The notes under the pieces were generated by a model. That model ran no database searches, was not told the origin of the DNA, and saw nothing but the letters and a program-made list of their open reading frames with translations. A DNA stretch of 64,000 bases from Defluviibacillus sp043739385 (GTDB taxonomy: Bacteria; Pseudomonadota; Gammaproteobacteria; Burkholderiales; Burkholderiaceae_C): positions 1 through 64,000 of the forward strand of contig JAYUED010000202.1 of assembly GCA_043739385.1 (NCBI GenBank). The letters are read 5' to 3'. This document shows, one piece after another, positions 16,769 to 24,967 of the stretch (position 1 is its first letter; each line of letters begins with the position of its first letter). Made by a program: the position numbers and the translations under genes.

Positions 16769-18239
16769 CTTCACGAGGGCATCACATTTCGCCCTATCTG
16801 CCTTGTTGGTTGCCGTTTTAGCGGCCTGTGCCAACCCTGCGGGCATAGCGCCCAAATCACAAATACGCGATGCCACTTCGTTAGGTCTGGCGTTCGGTGC
16901 GACGGCTGACAGTCCCATTGCCGCCGATTGGTGGCGCGAATTCAACGATGCTCAACTTAACCGCTTGATAGATGTTGCGCTGGACACAACAGCCGGCCAC
17001 AGCCCGAGTCTCAAAATAGCCCAAACCCGTCTTGCCCGCGCTCAGGCCGTCACCGAGTTGGTAGGTGCGGCCAGCGGCCCACAAGTGAATGCTGGCGTAG
17101 ACCTCACCCACGAGCGCTTCACCGCCAATGGCCTTTATCCAGCACCATTGGGCGGCTCCATACGTGACATCGGAACCCTACAGCTCAATGGCAGCTGGGA
17201 ATTTGATTTCTTTGGTAAAAACCGCGCGGCCCTTGACGCTGCTTTGGGCAATGCACAAGCCGCGCAAGCCGATGCGCAGGCTGCCCGTGTATTGCTGGCA
17301 AGCCAAGTTGCTCGTCAGTACTTTCAACTGGCCCGTTTGATGGATCAGCTGAGCGTGGCCCGTCGTACCCTCGCTCAGCGTGAAGAAACGCTGTCGCTGG
17401 TGCAAGCTCGGTTGAAAGCAGGCCTAGACACTCGTTTGGAGTTGCGTCAAAGCGAGGGTGACTTGCCCGAGGCTCGTCAGCAAATCGAAGTCTTGAACGA
17501 GCAGGCCCAGTTAACTCGCAATGCCTTATCTGCACTGCTTGGGGAGCCTAAAGCGGCTGATGCGATTACGCCATCTTCTTTGGCTGCTATTACAAGCATT
17601 GCAACGGTCAACCGTATCCCTGCCGATCTGCTGGCACGCCGTGCTGATATTGCTGCAGCCCGATGGCGTGTCGAAGCCACAGGGCAGGATATGGTGAGCG
17701 CTAAAGCGCAGTTTTACCCCAATATCAATCTGGTGGGTTTTGTAGGCCTCTCCAGCATTGGGCTAGGCCGTTTGGTCAGCAGTGGCAGTGAGCAGTGGGG
17801 TGTAGGCCCAGCGCTTCGTTTACCTATTTTTGACTCAGGCCGTTTACGCGCCAACTTGGCGGGCAAATCCGTTGATGTGGATGCCGCTGTCGAAAGCTAC
17901 AACAGCGTGGTGATAGAAGCGCTACACGACGTAGCTGACCAGATTGCCTCAGTCCAGTCCATCTCCCGCCAGCAAGTCGAACAACGCCAGGCGCAGGCGG
18001 CTGCTGAAAGCGCCTATGCGTTGGCCGTCCAGCGTCAGAAAGCCGGTTTGGTCAACAAACTCCAAGTGTTGGGTGCAGAAACCCGATTGCTAGCCTCTCG
18101 CCGCCAAGAGGTTGATCTGAGCGCCCGTGCGCTTGAAACCCAGGTCGCGCTGATTCGTGCCCTTGGCGGAGGCTATGCCGCGTCCAACGCTACGGCACTG
18201 GCTGCAGCCTCCCCAATCAACACCGTTGCTGCGCCGTAA
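16758..18239 (+). CDS. Outer-membrane efflux lipoprotein (NodT/OprM family)
   Basis: 493 residues from ATG 16758, which overlaps the marR end by 11 bp and has AAGGGA upstream. The signal peptide with lipobox LAAC (ALLVAVLAACANPAG) indicates a lipid-anchored outer-membrane channel of the TolC/OprM fold. Two repeated helical halves are visible, with the family's alternating Ala/Gln/Arg helices (for example LLASQVARQYFQLARLMDQL) and PADLLARRADIAAARWRVEA between them. It forms the exit duct for the EmrAB-type pump encoded downstream, giving a three-part export route across both membranes. Confidence 0.93.
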   Translation: MLTDFTRASHFALSALLVAVLAACANPAGIAPKSQIRDATSLGLAFGATADSPIAADWWREFNDAQLNRLIDVALDTTAGHSPSLKIAQTRLARAQAVTELVGAASGPQVNAGVDLTHERFTANGLYPAPLGGSIRDIGTLQLNGSWEFDFFGKNRAALDAALGNAQAAQADAQAARVLLASQVARQYFQLARLMDQLSVARRTLAQREETLSLVQARLKAGLDTRLELRQSEGDLPEARQQIEVLNEQAQLTRNALSALLGEPKAADAITPSSLAAITSIATVNRIPADLLARRADIAAARWRVEATGQDMVSAKAQFYPNINLVGFVGLSSIGLGRLVSSGSEQWGVGPALRLPIFDSGRLRANLAGKSVDVDAAVESYNSVVIEALHDVADQIASVQSISRQQVEQRQAQAAAESAYALAVQRQKAGLVNKLQVLGAETRLLASRRQEVDLSARALETQVALIRALGGGYAASNATALAAASPINTVAAP

Positions 18240-18280
18240 CTGACGCCAACCCCAATCTACGCCCACGCGAAAAAACGACT

Positions 18281-19591
18281 ATGAATACGCCTAATACTCC
18301 TGAAAACAGAGCATCAAATAGCCAGCCAGTAATTACTACAGCTGCTTCAGCATCAAAAACTCCTGCCCCTGGCCCCACAGGTAAACCACAGCGTAAAAAA
18401 TACCTCATCCTGCTAGCCCTGGTAGTTGTTATTGGCGGTATCGGCGATGGCGTCTATGACTGGCTGGTGGGCCGAAACTTTGAGGACACCGACAACGCCT
18501 ACGTGAACGGCAACATCATCCAGATCACGCCACAAATTACGGGCACGGTGGTGGCTGTTCTAGCGGAAGATAATGATTTTGTGAAGGCGGGGCAAGTCCT
18601 CGTCAAACTCGACCCGGCTGATGCCAAAGTCGCGCTGAACCAAGCCGAAGCCAACCTCGCCCAAGCCGTACGCCAAGTGCGCACGCTGTACGCTAACAAC
18701 ACGACACTGTCGGTTCAAATCACAGCCCGCAATGCGGATGTGGCCAAAGCCCAGAGTGACATCGCCCGGGCTACAGACGATTTGGCCCGCCGCCAATCGC
18801 TGATAGGCAATGGCGCAGTGTCTACCGAAGAAGTCAACCATGCCAAAAGTCAGCTCGACTTGGCTAAAAGTGCGTTGGCGTCGGCTCAGGCTGCTGTAAG
18901 TGCGGCCAAAGAGCAGTTAGCCAGCAACCAGACGATGACCGATGGCACCACCGTCGAACTGCACCCTAGCGTACAGGCTGCAGCTGCCAAGGTACATGAG
19001 TCCTTTCTGACCAGTCAGCGCGCTGCCTTGTTGGCACCTGTAGAAGGCTATGTTGCCAAACGCACCGTGCAACTCGGTCAACGTGTGGCCGCAGGTATGC
19101 CCATGATGTCCCTTATTCCACTTAGCCAAGTTTGGGTAGATGGCAACTTCAAGGAGCCGCAGTTGCGTAACATCCGCATTGGCCAGCCCGTCACACTGAC
19201 AGCGGACATGTACGGTAAGAAAGTAGAGTACCAAGGCACCGTATCCGGTTTGGGTGTAGGCACAGGAGCTGCCTTTGCACTGTTACCGGCACAAAATGCC
19301 ACTGGTAACTGGATTAAAGTGGTGCAGCGCGTTCCAGTACGAATTGCATTGAACCCAACTGACTTAGCCAAAAATCCATTGCGTATTGGCTTGTCGATGG
19401 ACGCCACTGTTGATGTGCACAACACAGACGGAAAATCGTTGGCCGATGCTCCGCGCCCAGCGACAGCCGGTGCGGCGTCTGTGCCAAGTCCCAACGAGCA
19501 AGCAGATGTGGCTGCTGCAGCTGACATTCAACGCATCATCAGTGCCAATTTGGGCCGTACCACCGTAGCAACTGCGGCGGCAACCCGCTAA
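18281..19591 (+). CDS. emrA: HlyD/EmrA-family membrane fusion protein
   Basis: 436 residues. One N-terminal membrane helix (around YLILLALVVVIGGIGDGVYDW) is followed by TDNAYVNGNIIQITPQITGTV, the hallmark opening of EmrA-type adaptors, then a coiled-coil hairpin rich in Ala, Gln and Lys, a second lipoyl half (LLAPVEGYVAKRTVQLGQRV) and a beta-barrel. An Ala-rich C-terminal tail of about 60 residues is longer than in E. coli EmrA. It bridges the EmrB transporter and the outer-membrane channel. The gene follows the channel gene by 41 bp and precedes emrB by 8 bp. Confidence 0.94.
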   Translation: MNTPNTPENRASNSQPVITTAASASKTPAPGPTGKPQRKKYLILLALVVVIGGIGDGVYDWLVGRNFEDTDNAYVNGNIIQITPQITGTVVAVLAEDNDFVKAGQVLVKLDPADAKVALNQAEANLAQAVRQVRTLYANNTTLSVQITARNADVAKAQSDIARATDDLARRQSLIGNGAVSTEEVNHAKSQLDLAKSALASAQAAVSAAKEQLASNQTMTDGTTVELHPSVQAAAAKVHESFLTSQRAALLAPVEGYVAKRTVQLGQRVAAGMPMMSLIPLSQVWVDGNFKEPQLRNIRIGQPVTLTADMYGKKVEYQGTVSGLGVGTGAAFALLPAQNATGNWIKVVQRVPVRIALNPTDLAKNPLRIGLSMDATVDVHNTDGKSLADAPRPATAGAASVPSPNEQADVAAAADIQRIISANLGRTTVATAAATR

Positions 19592-19599
19592 GCGCGCTA

Positions 19600-21168
19600 A
19601 TGGCCACCCCCTCCGCTGCGGCTTTTATTGCCCACCCCCCGCTGCAAGGATCGGCCCGCATGTGGGGCACTGTGGCCTTGTCAGCGGCTACCTTCATGAA
19701 CGTGCTGGACACGTCGATTGCCAACGTATCCCTAACCGCCATCGCCGGTGATTTGGGTGTCAGTCCAACGCAAGGCACTTGGGTGATTACCAGCTTTGCC
19801 GTGGCCAATGCGATTGCCGTGCCATTGACTGGCTGGCTGTCACAGCGTTTTGGTCAAGTAAGGCTGTTCGTTGCCAGCATCATCATGTTCGTGATTGCCT
19901 CCTGGCTGTGTGGCTTGGCCCCCAATATGAACACGCTGATTGCTGTGCGCGCATTGCAAGGCTTTGTCGCCGGGCCAATGATTCCGCTCTCGCAAACGCT
20001 GTTGCTTGCGAGCTACCCAAAAGCATTGGCGGGCATGGCCATGGCCATGTGGGCCATGACCACGCTGGTCGCCCCAGTGATGGGGCCACTGCTGGGTGGC
20101 TGGATCACCGATAACTTTACTTGGCCATGGATTTTCTACATCAATATTCCTATTGGTATGGTTACAGCAACTGCTACTTGGGCACTGTTTCGTAACCGTG
20201 AATCCTTGGTGCAAAAGCTGCCAATTGATTCCGTGGGCTTGGCGCTGCTGGTAGTGTGGGTCAGCTCCCTGCAAATTATGTTGGACAAAGGCAAAGAACT
20301 GGACTGGTTTCATTCACCGGAAGTGACGTTACTGGCCGTGATCGCCGTTATCGGGTTCGTAGCCTTTGTGATTTGGGAGTTGACCGACGATCACCCGGTG
20401 GTGGACTTACGGCTGTTTGCCAGGCGTAACTTTTGGGCTGGTGTAGTAGCTACTTCGGTAGGTTATGGGCTATTTTTTGGCAACATAGTGTTACTGCCGT
20501 TATGGTTGCAGCAATTCATGGGCTACACCGCAACGCAGGCAGGTATTGTGATGGCGCCAGTTGGTTTACTTGCCTTGGTATTGTCGCCTGTCGTGGGCAA
20601 AAACATCAACAAGGTAGATCCACGCAAGTTCGCTAGCTTTGCGTTCATGATTTTTGCGTTGGTACTTTGGATGCGATCGCATTTCAACACTTCAGCCGAT
20701 TTACCCACCATCATGGTGCCTACGATCTTGCAGGGTGCGGCTATGGCGTTTTTCTTTATTCCGCTGACGTCAATCACGCTGTCTGGTCTCACGCCTGACC
20801 GTATTCCTGCTGCGTCCGGTTTGTCTAATTTTGTGCGTATTACGGCAGGGGCTATTGGCACCTCCATTGCTACTACGCTTTGGGAGAACCGTGCCACCAT
20901 GCACCATGCTCATTTGTCAGAATCAATTAACGTGGGTAACCAGGCAGCAACCGGCATCATTTCGGGGCTGTCCTCAGCGGGACTTAGCACCGAGCAGGCG
21001 CTGAGCCAGATTAATAACCTCGTCACCCAGCAGGCGTTCATGCTAGCGGCGAACGATGTGTTTTATGCTTCCGTCATTGTATTTTTGATACTGATTCCGC
21101 TGGTGTGGGTGACGCGGCCGCAAAAGGCGACGGCGGACAGCTCAGCGGCTGCAGCTGGGGCGCATTGA
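19600..21168 (+). CDS. emrB: EmrB/QacA-type multidrug MFS transporter (DHA2)
   Basis: 522 residues with about fourteen membrane helices, typical of proton-driven DHA2 drug exporters. Visible motifs: LDTSIANVSLTAIAGDLGVS in helix 1 (motif D1), a GWLSQRFGQVRLF loop (motif A), and the motif C region TLVAPVMGPLLGGWITDNFTWPWIFYINIP. It is the last gene of the marR-oprM-emrA-emrB operon. Substrates of this family are hydrophobic drugs, uncouplers and fatty acids; the exact set is not visible. Just after its stop lies a fragment of an unrelated ABC ATPase gene on the other strand. Confidence 0.95.
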   Translation: MATPSAAAFIAHPPLQGSARMWGTVALSAATFMNVLDTSIANVSLTAIAGDLGVSPTQGTWVITSFAVANAIAVPLTGWLSQRFGQVRLFVASIIMFVIASWLCGLAPNMNTLIAVRALQGFVAGPMIPLSQTLLLASYPKALAGMAMAMWAMTTLVAPVMGPLLGGWITDNFTWPWIFYINIPIGMVTATATWALFRNRESLVQKLPIDSVGLALLVVWVSSLQIMLDKGKELDWFHSPEVTLLAVIAVIGFVAFVIWELTDDHPVVDLRLFARRNFWAGVVATSVGYGLFFGNIVLLPLWLQQFMGYTATQAGIVMAPVGLLALVLSPVVGKNINKVDPRKFASFAFMIFALVLWMRSHFNTSADLPTIMVPTILQGAAMAFFFIPLTSITLSGLTPDRIPAASGLSNFVRITAGAIGTSIATTLWENRATMHHAHLSESINVGNQAATGIISGLSSAGLSTEQALSQINNLVTQQAFMLAANDVFYASVIVFLILIPLVWVTRPQKATADSSAAAAGAH

Positions 21169-21188
21169 TTCAGGATTGCAGCGTGCTT

Positions 21189-21275
21189 GTCCAGGATAAG
21201 GCCCTTCGGATTAGTCATTAGTGCCCGCCCGATAGCCAGCATCTGCTGCTCACGATCAGACAGGTTGTGCTCCAT
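21189..21275 (-). pseudogene. Relic of a LivF-type ABC ATPase gene
   Basis: On the minus strand, codons from 21275 to 21189 read MEHN followed by LSDREQQMLAIGRALM and TNPKGLILD. This is the ABC signature plus the start of Walker B of a LivF-type ATPase (normally LSGGEQQMLAIGRALM and LLILDEP). The two Gly of the signature are replaced by Asp-Arg, the Glu after LILD is lost, and nothing recognisable precedes or follows. It is therefore a decayed fragment of under 90 bp, not a gene. It differs from the intact livF at 10107, where the region reads QQMLTLCRTLM. Confidence 0.8.
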
Positions 21276-22161
21276 AGGCGCACTGCAGGGCAAACGCGAG
21301 TTGCTGGAGTTGCAATGCAGGACCGTAGTGGTGTAAATCCATGCAATGTCCGGTTTGCTGGACGAGGGCGGCGTCAACATGAGGCGAGTTCTGAAGCGCC
21401 GCGGCAAAGCCGTCAACTTCCGCAGGACTCATGACCCAAAGCGGGTCCTGGGCGGACTGCCTGTAGTGAACCGGAACCTTGATAGCGCCGAGGATTGCAG
21501 GTGCGTTGTCGGTCCAGGTGCTCACAATGTCAACCAACTCCGCTTTGGGCGCGGGCGCATCAGCAGCCTGACTGGTCTCAACCATGCCAGGCTGGTAAGT
21601 GCCTGCAGCACCAAACATCATCTGAGCCTTGATGGGGGCCGGCATCTCGACAGTCGGCGTATCGGGCAGACTCTCCCACATGGGTTTGTGTTCAGGTGGC
21701 GTCTTGAGACACATGCCCGATAAAGCGATGCCTATCAGCGGAAAGCGCACTGGCGCGCTGCCAGCGAGCGCAGCGATACTGGCTGTGACGGCGCCTCCGA
21801 CGGAATGGCCGATCAAAAAAATACCTTTGGTACCTATTCCATAGCGTATCCAGCAGTCTTCCAGAGCTTTCAAAAGGTAAGCAGCCTGACCAGATACAGT
21901 GGCCTGTTCCGCTGGCAAAGCCGGACTACCGCCGTAGCCAGGACGGTCTAGCGCCACAACAGGGATACCGTTAGCGGCCGACCGGTCGAGTAGAGACGCG
22001 CCCGGAATGTCGAAATACTGCGAGGTATAGGTGCCGCCATGCAGCGCCACGACAAGCGGTAGAAACGAATGCTGGCCAACACTGCCTGGAAGCCGCATCG
22101 GGCCAGTAAGGTCGCCAGCAACTTTGTCGGCCGGTTCAGACTGAAAAGACGAGGTATTCAA
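21256..22161 (-). CDS. Alpha/beta hydrolase
   Basis: About 301 residues from TTG 22161, chosen because GGAGAT lies 7-8 bases upstream; an in-frame start at 22218 would give 320. The alpha/beta-hydrolase core is clear: an oxyanion segment VVALHGGTYTS, the nucleophile elbow GHSVGG with Ser, an acid Asp late in the protein (QDPLWVMSP) and His in TGHCMDLHH. The substrate is unknown. The last residues (CAYGAQPV) come from DNA that in another frame encodes the LivF relic, so the original C-terminus has been replaced or trimmed by a rearrangement. The catalytic residues all lie before this point, so activity may be kept. Confidence 0.82.
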   Translation of the reverse strand: MNTSSFQSEPADKVAGDLTGPMRLPGSVGQHSFLPLVVALHGGTYTSQYFDIPGASLLDRSAANGIPVVALDRPGYGGSPALPAEQATVSGQAAYLLKALEDCWIRYGIGTKGIFLIGHSVGGAVTASIAALAGSAPVRFPLIGIALSGMCLKTPPEHKPMWESLPDTPTVEMPAPIKAQMMFGAAGTYQPGMVETSQAADAPAPKAELVDIVSTWTDNAPAILGAIKVPVHYRQSAQDPLWVMSPAEVDGFAAALQNSPHVDAALVQQTGHCMDLHHYGPALQLQQLAFALQCAYGAQPV

Positions 22162-22548
22162 GATTTTTATCTCCGTTTTAGTACGTGTGTAGGGGCTAGG
22201 GCATGCCCGATCGGGCACTCAGTCCCCAATATATTTCCACCGGAGCCCCGGGCATAGATGAAGAATTCGGAGAGGTGATGCCAGCTTTGTATCGGCAGCA
22301 ACCGCTAAAGCTCAGCGTGTCAGCATGTTCGAAATCGGATCCGCCAACATGACGGCCTCTAAACTGCACCCGCATTGTTTCGATTTTTTGGAAAAATTGG
22401 GCAGAATATTGCTACAGATCTGGTAGCAATAGTTGCTGTTGCTTGGAGTGATAGGGGGTACATAGCTTGTGATCATGCCTGGGTACAGCAGGCTTCGTGC
22501 TCTTATTCCTCCCGGCGGTGGGATTCTGCCGCCCAGACTCCTTGCCGA
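22162..22548. other. Non-coding stretch between hydrolase and arsH
   Basis: About 390 bp without a supportable gene. It holds a perfect hairpin ATTGCTAC (22408-22415), 7-base loop, GTAGCAAT (22423-22430), whose arms recur identically at 60691-60713. A GC stem, GGCGG/CCGCC around 22510-22530, may end arsH transcripts, though no T-run follows. The hydrolase promoter should lie at the left end. Confidence 0.6.
22408..22430. repeat. ATTGCTAC-N7-GTAGCAAT hairpin, intergenic copy
   Basis: Perfect 8-bp arms, 7-base loop (AGATCTG). It lies in the non-coding stretch between the hydrolase and arsH genes. It has the same arms as the copy at 60691-60713. Confidence 0.8.
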
Positions 22549-23268
22549 TTAAATCGCCGCTTGGTTCACCCGCTTCATTAACGCCTCTGCGCTTTCCTTG
22601 CGTTCGCTATAGCGGTCTACTAGGTACGGTGTAGCGTCGCGGGTGAGTAAGGTGAATTTCACCAGCTCCTCCATCACGTCCACCATCCGGTCATAGTAGG
22701 CCGATGGTTTCATACGACCAGCGTCGTCAAACTCCATGAAGGCTTTGGCAACGGACGACTGGTTGGGGATAGTCAGCATCCGCATCCAGCGTCCCAGCAC
22801 ACGCAATTGGTTGACCGCGTTGAACGACTGCGACCCACCACTCACTTGCATCACCGCCAAAGTCTTGCCTTGTGTGGGCCGCACAGCGCCTTGGGTAAGT
22901 GGAATCCAGTCAATCTGGGTTTTCATGATGCCGGTCATTGCACCATGGCGCTCTGGGCTACACCACACCATGCCTTCACTCCACATTACCAACTCGCGCA
23001 GTGCTTGCACTCTAGGGTGCGACTCTGGCGCGTCGTCGGCCAGCGGCAATCCGTGCGGATCAAACGTGCGCGCTTCAACGCCCATGGCTGTCAATAGACG
23101 AGCAGCCTCTTCGATGAGCAAGCGGCTGAATGAACGTTCGCGCAGTGAGCCGTAAAGTAGCAATATGCGCGGCGGATGTTTACTTGCAACTCCACTGTGT
23201 AGCGGGTTGAAGGACGGTACAGTGAACAGCGCCGGGTCGATGTTCGGGAGGTTAAACGTATCACGCAC
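22549..23268 (-). CDS. arsH: Arsenical resistance flavoprotein ArsH
   Basis: 239 residues, a flavodoxin-like NADPH:FMN oxidoreductase. In the family ArsH oxidises trivalent methylated or aromatic arsenicals to less toxic pentavalent forms. Visible: LLYGSLRERSFSRLL (the FMN phosphate loop GSxRxxSxS/R-type), WCSPERHGAMTGIMKTQIDW (flavin-ring contact) and MQVSGGSQSFNAVNQLRVLGRWMRM. The length is normal. Its start overlaps the end of arsC by 8 bp, and it is the last gene of arsR-aqpS-arsC-arsH. The conserved tail PYLVDRYSERKE is present. Confidence 0.96.
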   Translation of the reverse strand: MRDTFNLPNIDPALFTVPSFNPLHSGVASKHPPRILLLYGSLRERSFSRLLIEEAARLLTAMGVEARTFDPHGLPLADDAPESHPRVQALRELVMWSEGMVWCSPERHGAMTGIMKTQIDWIPLTQGAVRPTQGKTLAVMQVSGGSQSFNAVNQLRVLGRWMRMLTIPNQSSVAKAFMEFDDAGRMKPSAYYDRMVDVMEELVKFTLLTRDATPYLVDRYSERKESAEALMKRVNQAAI

Positions 23269-23692
23269 CTGAAACGCGCTCCCCCTGGACGTTCACGACT
23301 TGCTCGCCGTCTTCCTTGCTGAAAGCGCCCAGTTGAGGCGCAGGCAAGAGGTCCAGTACAAGCTCAGACGGGCGGCAAATTCTGCTGCCTAAGGCGGTAA
23401 CGACGATGGGCCGCTCCATCAGAATAGGGTGCGCCACCATAGCGTCGATTAGCGCGTCGTCGCTCAGAGTTAGGTTGTCCAGCGCCAGTTCGTCATACGG
23501 TGTGCCTTTTCGGCGCAGCATGGCGCGGACCGGCAGGCCCAATTGGGTGGCCAGTGCCCGCAGTTTGTCGCCACCAAGAGGCGTTATTTGGTAATCAATA
23601 ACCTCGGGCTCGATGCCTGAGTTGCGGATCAGTGCCAGCGTATTGCGTGAAGTACCGCAGGCGGGGTTATGAAAAATGGTGATGAAAGTCAT
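23261..23692 (-). CDS. arsC: Arsenate reductase, glutaredoxin-dependent type
   Basis: 143 residues. Reduces arsenate to arsenite with glutathione and glutaredoxin. The catalytic Cys12 sits in HNPACGTSRNT, and Arg60, Arg94 and Arg107 occur at exactly the positions of the E. coli plasmid R773 enzyme's arsenate-binding arginines. The C-terminus is normal in length. GGAG upstream of ATG 23692 serves as the ribosome site. It is overlapped by arsH. It makes arsenite, which the channel encoded upstream would let out of the cell. Confidence 0.96.
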   Translation of the reverse strand: MTFITIFHNPACGTSRNTLALIRNSGIEPEVIDYQITPLGGDKLRALATQLGLPVRAMLRRKGTPYDELALDNLTLSDDALIDAMVAHPILMERPIVVTALGSRICRPSELVLDLLPAPQLGAFSKEDGEQVVNVQGERVSGA

Positions 23693-23703
23693 AGAAAAAC
23701 TCC

Positions 23704-23735
23704 AATTAAAGAATTAAAGAATTAAAGAATTAAAG
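23704..23735. repeat. Four tandem copies of the 8-bp unit AATTAAAG
   Basis: Perfect 4 x 8 bp array covering the end of aqpS, including its stop codon at 23722-23724, and the aqpS-arsC gap. Slippage would change the gap length and the last codons of aqpS. No other function is evident. Confidence 0.9.
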
Positions 23736-24453
23736 TTTCAGTGTGTTTCGGTGTGAATACATGGGCCAAACCCATACCCGCCAAGGCTCCAACGCACTGC
23801 GCCAGTACAAAACCCAGCGCACTGGCGGGTGCAATCCCGGCAAAGCTGTCAGACAGCATTCGGCCCAGTACAGCCGCCGGGTTGGCAAAGCTGGTGCTAG
23901 CGGTAAACCAGTAAGCTGCACCGATGTAGCAGGCTACCAACGCACTGGGACGAGCCTTAACACGGGTATCCAAAGTGCGCAGAATAAGGAACACCAAGCC
24001 GCCTGTGGCTATGGCTTCTGCCGTCCACTGACCGAATCCAGTGAACTGGCCTGCAGCAGTCCAACCACCGCGCAGCTTATGGCTGATTTGCCAGATCGGC
24101 ATGCCAAACATGGCATGTGCAGCCCAAGCACCTACAACAGCGCCCAGCAATTGAGCTGCTATATAAAAACTAGCTGCTTGTACTCGTCCAGTTTGAACGA
24201 CCAGTCCTTTTGATACTAAAACCAACGTTACGAGCGGGTTGAAGTGCGCACCGCTTACCGGTCCCAGAGTTTCGATCAGCACAAACAGCGCAAACACCGT
24301 TGCCAGCGTATTCGCCAGCAGCGCCACAGCCATATTTCCCTCGGCCAGTTGCTCTGCCATGATGCCCGAGCCTATGACGGCGCACAGGACTGCGGCGGTG
24401 CCGGTGAATTCAGCAAGAATCTTGGGTCTTAAATCTGCGAAGGAAGCGCTCAT
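23722..24453 (-). CDS. aqpS: Aquaglyceroporin of the arsenic operon (AqpS-like)
   Basis: About 243 residues from ATG 24453; a TTG at 24477 is possible. A six-helix MIP channel with two half-helices: the first box reads GAHFNPLVTL (NPL rather than NPA), the second FANPAAVLGR. In Sinorhizobium meliloti a channel in the same operon order (arsR-aqpS-arsC-arsH) lets arsenite made by ArsC flow out down its gradient, replacing a pump. No arsB or acr3 gene lies here, so the same role is inferred. An AT-rich patch inside the gene (24160-24205, with GCTATATAAAAACTAGC) stands out from its surroundings but stays in frame in a membrane helix. Confidence 0.9.
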   Translation of the reverse strand: MSASFADLRPKILAEFTGTAAVLCAVIGSGIMAEQLAEGNMAVALLANTLATVFALFVLIETLGPVSGAHFNPLVTLVLVSKGLVVQTGRVQAASFYIAAQLLGAVVGAWAAHAMFGMPIWQISHKLRGGWTAAGQFTGFGQWTAEAIATGGLVFLILRTLDTRVKARPSALVACYIGAAYWFTASTSFANPAAVLGRMLSDSFAGIAPASALGFVLAQCVGALAGMGLAHVFTPKHTETLIL

Positions 24454-24486
24454 AGCGACTTGATTGGAATGAGGCAATAAATCTAT

Positions 24487-24855
24487 CTAACAGCAGCCTT
24501 GCGGTTGCTGCGCTAAATCACAGGCCTGACCCGCACAGCAGTGCTCAGTTAGATAACCGAGCAGGGCGTTCATGTGTGCGAAATCGGCGCGGTAGATCAG
24601 ATTACGGCCCTTGGATTCGCAACTTACCAAACCGGAATTGGCCAGCTCCTTCAGATGAAATGACAAGGCGCTGGGGGTGGCTTGAAGCTGCTCCACTAGT
24701 GCGCTTGGTGTTAGGCCATCTGTTCCTGCGACTACCAAAGCACGGAACGCACGCAAGCGCTGGATTTGTGCCAGCGCCGTCAAGGCTTTGACGGCGGCAG
24801 TTTCAGATAAGCCAAGAGTACCTGTTAAATCTGTTAAATCTGTTTTTACTTCCAT
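24487..24855 (-). CDS. arsR: ArsR-family arsenite-responsive repressor
   Basis: 122 residues. Winged-helix SmtB/ArsR fold with LTPSALVEQLQATPSALSFHLKELANSGLV as the DNA-reading helices. The helix-3 metal motif CVC of E. coli ArsR is missing (position occupied by ALSFH). Instead, a C-terminal cysteine set, Cys106-Cys107-x4-Cys112 (HCCAGQAC), matches the Acidithiobacillus ferrooxidans ArsR arsenite site. A further Cys pair ends the protein (Cys121-Cys122). It would repress the operon until arsenite binds. ATG 24855 has no clear ribosome site; the mRNA could be leaderless. Confidence 0.95.
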   Translation of the reverse strand: MEVKTDLTDLTGTLGLSETAAVKALTALAQIQRLRAFRALVVAGTDGLTPSALVEQLQATPSALSFHLKELANSGLVSCESKGRNLIYRADFAHMNALLGYLTEHCCAGQACDLAQQPQGCC

Positions 24856-24857
24856 AC

Positions 24858-24873
24858 TTCAATTATGCTTGAA
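24858..24873 (-). promoter_or_regulatory. Candidate ArsR operator
   Basis: TTCAA (24858-24862), a 6-base spacer, TTGAA (24869-24873): an inverted repeat of the AT-rich kind used by ArsR/SmtB regulators, 3 bp before the arsR start codon, where a bound repressor would block the promoter or early transcript. Confidence 0.6.
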
Positions 24874-24883
24874 ATATGGAAAC

Positions 24884-24917
24884 TAAAAAAATAGCATTAG
24901 CTTAAAGCCAATGCTAT
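24884..24917 (-). terminator. Rho-independent terminator of the RND efflux operon
   Basis: On the minus strand, an 8-bp stem ATAGCATT/AATGCTAT (arms 24910-24917 and 24891-24898) with an inner GGC/GCT pairing is followed by seven T. It lies about 50 bp past the stop of the outer-membrane channel gene. Confidence 0.85.
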
Positions 24918-24967
24918 AACCTCAAACAAAAGCGAAGGTAAGTCGCCCTTAGGCTAACCTCAATCGC

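Noticed and set aside
20523..20900. Long minus-strand frames inside emrB and other genes
   Set aside because: They are antisense shadows of conserved genes, without family similarity or ribosome sites.
21063..21416. 117-residue minus-strand frame as an ABC ATPase gene
   Set aside because: Only the stretch 21189-21275 resembles an ATPase; the rest overlaps the hydrolase in another frame and the emrB end, with no Walker A.
22375..22581. 68-residue plus-strand frame in the gap next to arsH
   Set aside because: It spans a hairpin repeat, runs into arsH from the wrong side, and shows neither a ribosome site nor recognisable sequence.
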